Assembly: GCF_900104805.1 (NCBI RefSeq)
Contig: NZ_LT629751.1
Location: 1,779,001-1,843,000 of the forward strand
Length of the DNA stretch: 64,000 bases
Direction of reading: 5' to 3'
DNA from: Pseudomonas oryzae
GTDB lineage: Bacteria > Pseudomonadota > Gammaproteobacteria > Pseudomonadales > Pseudomonadaceae
Positions 58,107-64,000 of this stretch are shown here, in pieces. The notes below the pieces were generated by a model. It was not told the DNA's origin. It saw only the letters and a list, made by a program, of their open reading frames with translations, and did no database searches. The translations under genes and the position numbers were made by a program. Each line of letters starts with the position of its first letter. The first letter of the stretch is position 1.

Positions 58107-58293
58107 GGTGCCTCGCAAGGTATCGATGGCGCCCGTCGAGGGACGCTCTTGTTGTGGGTGACCGCGGGGCGCCGACCGCCCGCGCGGTTACAGCTCGCCG
58201 CCTCGCCGCCGAGGCGCGCACGGGGGCGTTCGTGCGCGATCCGGCGGTGACGCAGCGGCGGGCCTGCCCTCCCGGCAAGCCCGCCCAGCCCGC

Positions 58294-59241
58294 TTAGGCG
58301 CCTTGCACCTGCAGGGCGCGCGGACGCAGGCTGCGCAGCTCGGCCTCGGGGCTGACGGCGTTCTGCAGCTGGAAGTCGAAGTCCAGCTCGGCGAAGCGGC
58401 TGCCTTCCACGCCGCGGGCGCGGGCGGCGGCGGCGTCTTCGACGAAGCGGATGTCGCCGACCAGGCCATCACGGGTGGCGTAGGCGAAGTCGTCCCACAG
58501 GTACTGATCGCCGGCCAGGTTGATCTGGGTGGTCAGCAGGCGGTAGCCCGGTGCGGAGATGAAGAAGTGGATGTGCGCCGGGCGCTGGCCGTGGCGGCCG
58601 AGCAGGTCCAGGCATTCCTGGGTCGGGCCCTGCGGGTCGCAGCCGTAGCCGGACGGCACGATGCTGCGCGCGCGGTAGCGGCCTTCGGCGTCGGTGACGA
58701 TGCGGCGGCGCAGGTTGTACTCGGACTGGCTCTTGTCGAAGTACGAGTAGTTGCCCTTGGTGTTGGCGTGCCACAGGTCGACGGTGGCGCCGGCCACCGG
58801 CTTGCCCTCGGCGTCCAGCACGCGGCCCTGCAGGAACATCACGGTGGCGACGTCCAGCTCGGTGCCGTCGTCCATGCGGGTCTCGCCCTGGCTGATCGGC
58901 GCGCCGGCCACGTACAGCGGGCCTTCGATGGTGCGCGGGGTGCCGCCGGTCAGGCCGGCCTGCTCGTCCTTGGCGTCCTGCAGCAGGTCGAGGAAGTGCT
59001 CGAGGCCGAGGCCGGCGACCAGCAGGCCGAACTCGTGGCGGCCGCCCAGGCGGTTGAGGTAGTCCACCGCCAGCCAGAACTCGTCCTGGCTCACTTCGAG
59101 GTCTTCGACGATCTTCGCGATGTCGTTGACGATGCGCAGCATCAGCTGCTTCAGGCGCGGGCTGCCCTGGTCGTTGTTGAAGCCGCTGACTTCCTCGAAG
59201 AACTTCTGGACTTCGGCAGTTTGGGAGACTTTCACGGTCAT
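58294..59241 (-). CDS. catA: Catechol 1,2-dioxygenase
   Basis: A 315-residue intradiol dioxygenase. NYSYFDKSQSEYNLRRRI supplies one Tyr ligand region, VPSGYGC another Tyr, and RPAHIHFFISAPGY the two His ligands of Fe(III). TPRTIEGPLYVAGAP is the entry to the catalytic domain. It cleaves catechol to cis,cis-muconate. ATG 59241 follows GAGG; a TTG three codons upstream is possible. A CA motif is 24-31 bases upstream. Confidence 0.95.
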   Translation of the reverse strand: MTVKVSQTAEVQKFFEEVSGFNNDQGSPRLKQLMLRIVNDIAKIVEDLEVSQDEFWLAVDYLNRLGGRHEFGLLVAGLGLEHFLDLLQDAKDEQAGLTGGTPRTIEGPLYVAGAPISQGETRMDDGTELDVATVMFLQGRVLDAEGKPVAGATVDLWHANTKGNYSYFDKSQSEYNLRRRIVTDAEGRYRARSIVPSGYGCDPQGPTQECLDLLGRHGQRPAHIHFFISAPGYRLLTTQINLAGDQYLWDDFAYATRDGLVGDIRFVEDAAAARARGVEGSRFAELDFDFQLQNAVSPEAELRSLRPRALQVQGA

Positions 59242-59264
59242 GGTGATCAACCTCGGATTTCGGA

Positions 59265-59272
59265 TTGTTGTT
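59265..59272 (-). promoter_or_regulatory. CA motif (Hfq/Crc type) before catA
   Basis: Minus-strand AACAACAA in the short gap between catC and catA. Confidence 0.55.
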
Positions 59273-59293
59273 ATCGAATGAAGCGGCTGGCGA

Positions 59294-59584
59294 TCAGCGA
59301 TCGTCGGCGTGGATGGACGAGGGATGGCGGCACAGGCCGTTGACCTCGATATCCATGTAGGGGAACAGCGGCAGCTGCATCAGGGTGTCGTGCAGCTCCT
59401 CGACGCTGGCCACGTCGAACACGCTGTAGTTGGCGTAATGCCCGGCGATCCGCCACAGGTGGCGCCACTTGCCCTCGCGCTGCAGGCGCTGGGCCAGTTC
59501 CTTCTCGTCAGCCTTGAGACGGGCGGCCTGGGCCGGGTCCATGTCGGCCGGCAGCTTCACAGTCATCTTCACGTGGAACAGCAT
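59294..59584 (-). CDS. catC: Muconolactone delta-isomerase
   Basis: A 96-residue protein of standard CatC length. MLFHVKMTVKLPADMDP, RLKADEKELAQRLQREGKW and WRIAGHYANYSVFDVASVEE are the family sequence. It converts muconolactone to beta-ketoadipate enol-lactone, the substrate of PcaD. It lies 19 bp after catB, with GAGGAAG before the ATG. Confidence 0.96.
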   Translation of the reverse strand: MLFHVKMTVKLPADMDPAQAARLKADEKELAQRLQREGKWRHLWRIAGHYANYSVFDVASVEELHDTLMQLPLFPYMDIEVNGLCRHPSSIHADDR

Positions 59585-59603
59585 CGGAACTTCCTCCTCG
59601 GTA

Positions 59604-60725
59604 TCACTGGCGGGCGAAGCGCTTGACGCGCTCTTCGTCCAGGGTCAGGCCCAGGCCCGGGGTGCGCGGCACTTCCAGGTGGAAGTCGCGGTACACCGGC
59701 GCCTCGGTGACGATTTCTTCGGTGAGCAGCAGCGGGCCGAACAGCTCGGTGGCCCAGGTCAGCTTGTTCAGGGTGACGAAGGCGTGCGCCGAGGCCAGGG
59801 TGCCGACCGAGCCTTCCAGCATGGTGCCGCCGTACAGGGCGATGCCGGCCGCCTCGGCGATCTGCGCGGTGCGCAGCACGGCACGCGGACCGCCGTTCTT
59901 GGCGATCTTCAGGGCGAACACGCTGGCGGCGCCGTCGGCGGCCAGGCTGAAGGCGTCCTCGACGCTCTCGATCGACTCGTCGGCCATGATCGGCGCCGGG
60001 CTGCGCTGGTTGAGGCGCACCTGGCCGCCGCGGTTGATGCGCGCGATCGGCTGCTCGATCAGGTCGATGCCGTTGTCGCCGAGCACCCGGCAGCCGCGGA
60101 TCGCCTGCGACTCGTCCCAGCCCTGGTTGACGTCGACGCGCACGCTGGCACGGTCGCCGAGGGCCTGCTTGATCGCCACCACGTGCCTGAGGTCCTGCTC
60201 CAGCGGGTTGGCGCCGATCTTCAGCTTGAAGATGCGGTGGCGGCGCAGGTCGAGCATCCGCTCGGCCTCGGCGATGTCCTTGGCGGTGTCGCCGCTGGCC
60301 AGGGTCCAGGCCACTTCCAGGCTGTCGCGTACGCGGCCGCCGAGCAGCTCGCTGACCGGCAGGCCGAGGCGCTTGCCCTGGGCGTCGAGCAGCGCGCTCT
60401 CGATGCCGGACTTGGCGAAGGTGTTGCCCTTGGCGATCTTGTCCAGGCGCAGCATGGCGGCGTTGATGTTGGCCGCGTCCTGACCGACCAGCACCGGGGC
60501 GAGATGGCTGTCGATGTTCTGCTTGATGCTCTCCGGGCTTTCGTTGCCGTAGGAGAGCCCGCCGATGGTGGTCGCCTCGCCGATGCCCTGGATGCCGTCG
60601 CTGCAGTGCAGGCGGATGATCACCAGGGTCTGGTGCTGCATGGTGTGCATGGCCAGTTTGTGCGGGCGGATGGTCGGCAGGTCGACGATGACCGTCTCGA
60701 TGCGTTCGATCAGGGCGTGGCTCAT
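59604..60725 (-). CDS. catB: Muconate cycloisomerase
   Basis: A 373-residue enolase-superfamily protein. FKLKIGANP carries the K-x-K catalytic lysines, VDVNQGW, LIEQPIAR and MADESIES hold the metal-binding acids, and AKNGGPRAVLR the opposite lysine. It lactonises cis,cis-muconate. Only 31 bp separate it from benK upstream, so it is probably cotranscribed with ben genes. The divergent catR usually found next to catB is absent. Confidence 0.95.
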   Translation of the reverse strand: MSHALIERIETVIVDLPTIRPHKLAMHTMQHQTLVIIRLHCSDGIQGIGEATTIGGLSYGNESPESIKQNIDSHLAPVLVGQDAANINAAMLRLDKIAKGNTFAKSGIESALLDAQGKRLGLPVSELLGGRVRDSLEVAWTLASGDTAKDIAEAERMLDLRRHRIFKLKIGANPLEQDLRHVVAIKQALGDRASVRVDVNQGWDESQAIRGCRVLGDNGIDLIEQPIARINRGGQVRLNQRSPAPIMADESIESVEDAFSLAADGAASVFALKIAKNGGPRAVLRTAQIAEAAGIALYGGTMLEGSVGTLASAHAFVTLNKLTWATELFGPLLLTEEIVTEAPVYRDFHLEVPRTPGLGLTLDEERVKRFARQ

Positions 60726-60756
60726 ATCAGTTTCCGAAAGTTGCTGGGCGATGGGC

Positions 60757-62097
60757 TCAGGCCTTGGCCGGCGCCATGGCGACAGCCGGGGCGCTGGCGC
60801 GCTGGCTGCTGACGGCGAACACGGTCATGGCGAGGGCGGCAATCGCACCGGGGATGGCGAAGGCCATGAAGTTGAGTTGCAGCGGCAGCTCGATGCCGAG
60901 CAGCGCGCCACCGAGCAGCGGGCCGACGATGGCGCCGTTGCGGCCGACGCCGGAGGCCCAGCCCAGACCGGTGGAGCGGATCGCCAGGCCGTAGAACTGC
61001 GCGGCGCAGGCGTACAGCAGGATCTGCGTGCCGATGGTGGTGGCGCCGGCGATGGCGATCAGGGTGTAGAGCACCGGCGTCGGGGTCTTGAAGCCGAGCA
61101 GGCTGATCGACACGGCGGCGATGACGAAGAACGCCACCAGCACGCGCGGCAGGTTCATGCGATCGCCCAGCCAGCCGCCGAAGATGGCGCCGACCACCGA
61201 GCCGCAGTTGAGCGCGACGAGGAAGGTCAGGCTGGAACCCAGGCTGTAGCCGGCGTTGGCCATCAGCTTCGGCAGCCAGGAGCTCAGCGCGTAGACCATC
61301 AGCAGGCAGCAGAAGAACGCCACCCAGATCGCCAGGGTGCGCACCGCGCGGCCCTCGCGGAACAGTTCCAGGACGGCGACGCCCTTGCCCTTCACGTCGG
61401 CCATTTCCAGCTCGTCGTCGGCCTGCAGCGCACGGCCCGGTTCGACACGGTTGAGCAGCGCACGAGCCTCGTCAGCACGACCCTGGCGAACCAGGAAGCC
61501 GATCGACTCGGGCAGGTAGAGCATGATCACCGGCAGCAGCAGCAGCGGCACGGCGGCGGCGTAGAACATCGCCTTCCAGCCGAAGGCCGGCAGCATGTAG
61601 ATGCCGATGCCGGCGGACAGCATGCCGCCCACGGCGTAGCCGCTGAACATGATGGCGACCAGGGTGCTGCGCAGGCGCTTGGGCGCGTACTCGTTCATCA
61701 GCGCCACGGCGTTGGGCATCAGGCCGCCGCAGCCGAGGCCGGCGATGAAGCGCAGGATGCCGAACTCAGTCGGCCCGCTGGCGAAGCCGTTGAGCACGGT
61801 GGAACCGCTGAACAGCACGAAGCAGATGGCGATGCCCTTCTTGCGGCCGATCTTGTCGGCCAGGCTGCCGAAAATCAGGGCGCCGAACATCATGCCGAAC
61901 AGCGCGTAGCTGCCCAGGGCACCGGCCTGCAGCGGGGTCAGGCCCCACTCCTTCATCAGCACCGGCAGGACCACGCCGTAGATGAACAGGTCGTAGCCGT
62001 CGAAGATCAGCAACAGCGCGCACAGGCTCATGACCATCCAGTGGAAGTTCGTGAAGCGCGCGTTGTCGATGATCTGGTGAACGTCGATTTTTCGCAT
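60757..62097 (-). CDS. benK: Benzoate MFS transporter BenK (AAHS family)
   Basis: A 446-residue major facilitator protein with 12 membrane segments. LLIFDGYDLFIYGVVLPVLM carries the D-G-Y/F-D motif of aromatic acid:H+ symporters, FGSLADKIGRKKG the loop 2-3 motif and GGWLGDRMNLPRVL its second copy. It imports benzoate or related acids. Its leader has AACAACAACAA 13-23 bases before the ATG. A Pseudomonas REP separates it from benD. Confidence 0.92.
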   Translation of the reverse strand: MRKIDVHQIIDNARFTNFHWMVMSLCALLLIFDGYDLFIYGVVLPVLMKEWGLTPLQAGALGSYALFGMMFGALIFGSLADKIGRKKGIAICFVLFSGSTVLNGFASGPTEFGILRFIAGLGCGGLMPNAVALMNEYAPKRLRSTLVAIMFSGYAVGGMLSAGIGIYMLPAFGWKAMFYAAAVPLLLLPVIMLYLPESIGFLVRQGRADEARALLNRVEPGRALQADDELEMADVKGKGVAVLELFREGRAVRTLAIWVAFFCCLLMVYALSSWLPKLMANAGYSLGSSLTFLVALNCGSVVGAIFGGWLGDRMNLPRVLVAFFVIAAVSISLLGFKTPTPVLYTLIAIAGATTIGTQILLYACAAQFYGLAIRSTGLGWASGVGRNGAIVGPLLGGALLGIELPLQLNFMAFAIPGAIAALAMTVFAVSSQRASAPAVAMAPAKA

Positions 62098-62109
62098 GGC
62101 GTTTCTCTC

Positions 62110-62120
62110 TTGTTGTTGTT
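62110..62120 (-). promoter_or_regulatory. CA motif (Hfq/Crc type) before benK
   Basis: Minus-strand AACAACAACAA: two overlapping AAnAAnAA units just 5' of GAGAGAAACGCC-ATG. Confidence 0.65.
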
Positions 62121-62150
62121 GTGAAGACTCGTATGCATTGCTAGTGGCCC

Positions 62151-62206
62151 GTAGGAGCCAGCTTGCTGGCGATGCCGTTGCTGATCGCCAGCAAGCTGGC
62201 TCCTAC
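62151..62206. repeat. Canonical Pseudomonas REP palindrome
   Basis: GTAGGAGCCAGCTTGCTGGC and its inverted copy GCCAGCAAGCTGGCTCCTAC enclose 16 bases. Intergenic between benD and benK. Confidence 0.92.
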
Positions 62207-62216
62207 GCACGCGGTG

Positions 62217-62993
62217 TCAGCCCAGGTCGCCGCCGCCCACCGGCAGGGTCACGCCGGTGATGTAGGAGGCCTCGTCCGAGGCGAGGAACAGGATGGCGCC
62301 GACCTGCTCGTCGATGGTCCCGTAGCGCTTCATCAGGCTGCTCTGGATGGTCTGGTCGACGATCTGCTGGTACCAGACCTTTTCCTGCGCGCTCTGCTCG
62401 GCGGCGTTGCGCGGGATGCGCCGCGGCGGGGCTTCGGTGCCGCCCGGCGCGGTGGCGTTGACGCGGATGCCGCGCTCGGCGGTCTCCAGCGCCAGGCAGG
62501 CGGTCAGCGCGTTGACGCCGCCCTTGGCCGCGCCGTAGGGCACGCGGTTGACGCCGCGGGTGGCGATGGAGGAAACGTTGACGATGGCGCCGGCGCCCTG
62601 CTCGAGCATGTACGGCAGCGCGGCGTGGCAGCACCACAGGGTGGGGAACAGCGAGCGGCGCACCTCGGCCTCGATCTCGTTCTCCTGGTAGTGCTCGAAC
62701 GGCTTGGCCCAGATGGTGCCGCCGACGTTGTTGACCAGGATGTCGAGGCGGCCGAAGCGTTCCACTGCGGCGGCCATGACACTCGCGCAGTCGGCGTGCT
62801 GTTCGAGGTCGGCGGTCAGGGTCAGCACTTCGGCGACGCCGGCCAGCTCGCCCTGCAGCTCGTGGACCAGTTCGGAGCGGTCGACCAGCACCAGGCGACC
62901 GCCTTCGGCGGCCATGCGCAGGGCGACGCCGCGGCCGATGCCTTGGGCCGCGCCGGTGATCACGGCGACCTTGTCTTGGAAACGCTTGTACAT
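62217..62993 (-). CDS. benD: 1,6-dihydroxycyclohexa-2,4-diene-1-carboxylate dehydrogenase
   Basis: A 258-residue SDR enzyme. TGAAQGIGRGVALRMAAEGG is the NAD motif, NNVGGTIWAKPFEHY a BenD/XylL hallmark, and YGAAKGGVNALTACL the Tyr-x3-Lys. It oxidises benzoate cis-diol to catechol with loss of CO2. A terminator-like hairpin stands between benC and this gene, so expression may be attenuated relative to benABC. The start at 62993 has only a weak ribosome-binding site. Confidence 0.94.
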   Translation of the reverse strand: MYKRFQDKVAVITGAAQGIGRGVALRMAAEGGRLVLVDRSELVHELQGELAGVAEVLTLTADLEQHADCASVMAAAVERFGRLDILVNNVGGTIWAKPFEHYQENEIEAEVRRSLFPTLWCCHAALPYMLEQGAGAIVNVSSIATRGVNRVPYGAAKGGVNALTACLALETAERGIRVNATAPGGTEAPPRRIPRNAAEQSAQEKVWYQQIVDQTIQSSLMKRYGTIDEQVGAILFLASDEASYITGVTLPVGGGDLG

Positions 62994-63008
62994 GGCGAAG
63001 AATCCGTT

Positions 63009-63033
63009 AAAAAGGGGCCCGCAGGGCGGGCCC
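63009..63033 (-). terminator. Intrinsic-terminator-like hairpin between benC and benD
   Basis: Minus-strand stem GGGCCCGC/GCGGGCCC (8 bp, loop of three) followed by CTTTTTAA. It lies 34 bp after the benC stop and 16 bp before the benD ATG. Confidence 0.75.
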
Positions 63034-63066
63034 AAGGCCTCTCATGCTTGCATCAGGAACCAGGCG

Positions 63067-64000
63067 TCAGGCGCTGGCGGCGAACTTCTCGTAGTAGAAA
63101 TTCGCCGGCTGGATGCCGCGCTGGCGCAGGTCCTGGCTGACCGCCTCGACCATCGGCGGCGGACCGCACAGGTAGATGTCGACGTCGCCGTCGTTGAGCT
63201 GGCCGGGGGCGATGTGCTGGGTGACGTAGCCCTTGTTCGGGTAGCTGCTCTCGGGGTTGGCCACACAGGCGGCGAAGGTGAAGTTGGGGATGCGCGCGGC
63301 GAAGGCTTCGAGCTTGTCCATCTCGACCAGGTCGAAGTCGTTGGTCACGCCGTAGATCAGGTGCACCGGGTGGGAGCTGCCCTCGGCGGCGATCTTCTCG
63401 AGCATGGCGAGGAACGGCGCGAGACCGGTACCACCGGCGAGCAGCAGCAGCGGGCGCTTGATGTCGCGCAGGTAGAAGCTGCCCAGCGGGCCGGTCAGGG
63501 TCATGGCATCGCCGGCCTTGGCCTGGTTGCCGAGGAAGCCGCTCATCAGGCCGCCCGGCACGTTGCGGATCAGGAAGCTGACCACGCCGCCGCTCTGCAG
63601 CGAGCTGAACGAGTAGGCACGGGTTTCGCTGGTGCCCGGCACCTGCAGGTTGACGTACTGGCCCGGCAGGAAGGCCAGGCTCTCCAGTTCGGCGCCGGCG
63701 ATGGTCAGGCCGATGGTGCTGGCCGACAGCGCGCGGACTTCGCGGATCTCGGCATTGAAGCTGGCCTGCTGGGTCTTGCACACGGCGGAGGATGCCGGCA
63801 CGCGCACCACGCAGTCGCTCTCGGCGCGCATCTGGCAGGTCAGCACATAGCCCTGCTGCAGCTCGTCGTCGCTCAGCGCGTCTTCGATGAAGTTGTCACC
63901 CATGTCATAGCTGCCGGCCTCGGCGAAGCACTTGCAGGCGCCGCAGGCGCCATCACGGCAGTCCAGCGGAATGTTGACGCCCTGGCGGTAGGCGGCATCG
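63067..64000 (-). CDS. benC: Benzoate 1,2-dioxygenase electron-transfer component, 5' end outside window
   Basis: The frame is open to the window end, leaving about 310 residues of a protein usually near 337. The 2Fe-2S domain has CRDGACGACKC and a later Cys in VLTCQMRAESD. The FAD domain shows RAYSFSSLQSGGVVSFLIR and the NAD domain LLLAGGTGLAPFLAMLEKIA. It passes electrons from NADH to the BenAB oxygenase. BenA and BenB would be expected just upstream. Confidence 0.94.
   Translation of the reverse strand, partial: DAAYRQGVNIPLDCRDGACGACKCFAEAGSYDMGDNFIEDALSDDELQQGYVLTCQMRAESDCVVRVPASSAVCKTQQASFNAEIREVRALSASTIGLTIAGAELESLAFLPGQYVNLQVPGTSETRAYSFSSLQSGGVVSFLIRNVPGGLMSGFLGNQAKAGDAMTLTGPLGSFYLRDIKRPLLLLAGGTGLAPFLAMLEKIAAEGSSHPVHLIYGVTNDFDLVEMDKLEAFAARIPNFTFAACVANPESSYPNKGYVTQHIAPGQLNDGDVDIYLCGPPPMVEAVSQDLRQRGIQPANFYYEKFAASA

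Noticed and set aside
58119-58293. A CA motif before benE (CACAACAAGAG)
   Set aside because: Only five of six fixed A positions match, and it is about 40 bases from the start, so it is left out of the strict list.

Overview
The window is 64 kb of GC-rich, densely coded chromosome from a Pseudomonas-type gammaproteobacterium. The evidence is the combination of a full pca/ben/cat set, QuiC1-type quinate catabolism, the NAGGN osmoprotectant 'trio', an Fhp/NorR pair, DNA polymerase II, several OprD-family porins and the canonical Pseudomonas REP palindrome. The species cannot be named from the sequence alone. I see no tRNA, rRNA, CRISPR array, prophage or transposase.

Layout. 0-3.4 kb: end of the glyoxylate/tartronate-semialdehyde pathway (glxR, ttuD, and a pyruvate kinase carrying an apparent one-base frameshift). 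3.5-7.5 kb: katG, an alpha/beta hydrolase and a MarR regulator. 7.6-13.1 kb: the N-acetylglutaminylglutamine amide operon and a lipoprotein. 13.2-13.8 kb: a non-coding RNA of the CrcZ/CrcY type with a sigma-54 promoter and upstream half-sites. 13.8-20.7 kb: a beta-oxidation operon and an AraC regulator. 21-25.3 kb: nitric-oxide response (nnrS, hmp, norR). 25.7-30.1 kb: quinate/shikimate genes and a TRAP transporter. 30.1-36.2 kb: a P1B-5 type ATPase divergent from a DUF2271/PepSY-flavoreductase/ApbE flavin electron-transfer operon, with tandem response-regulator boxes between them. 36.4-39.8 kb: CWC protein, polB and a conserved hypothetical. 39.9-44.3 kb: TetR regulator, quiC and an OprD-family porin. 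44.4-49.2 kb: small metabolic genes, alkB, and a LigC-like dehydrogenase with a DMT transporter. 49.3-55.2 kb: pcaC, D, B, F, J, I with PcaR boxes. 55.5-64 kb: benF, benE, catA, catC, catB, benK, benD, benC (cut by the window end).

How it fits together. Quinate and shikimate enter through a porin and a TRAP carrier and are converted by the dehydrogenase, AroQ and QuiC to protocatechuate. Benzoate enters via BenF/E/K and is taken by BenABCD to catechol, then by CatA/B/C to the enol-lactone. Both branches meet at PcaD and finish through PcaI/J/F as succinyl-CoA and acetyl-CoA. Many gene starts in the window carry AAnAAnAA (Hfq/Crc 'CA') motifs, and the RNA at 13.2-13.6 kb carries several of the same motifs. 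It therefore looks like the decoy that relieves catabolite repression of the surrounding genes. A TetR-type operator is shared by the two separated quinate loci. The iron/flavin region is the other part most worth testing.
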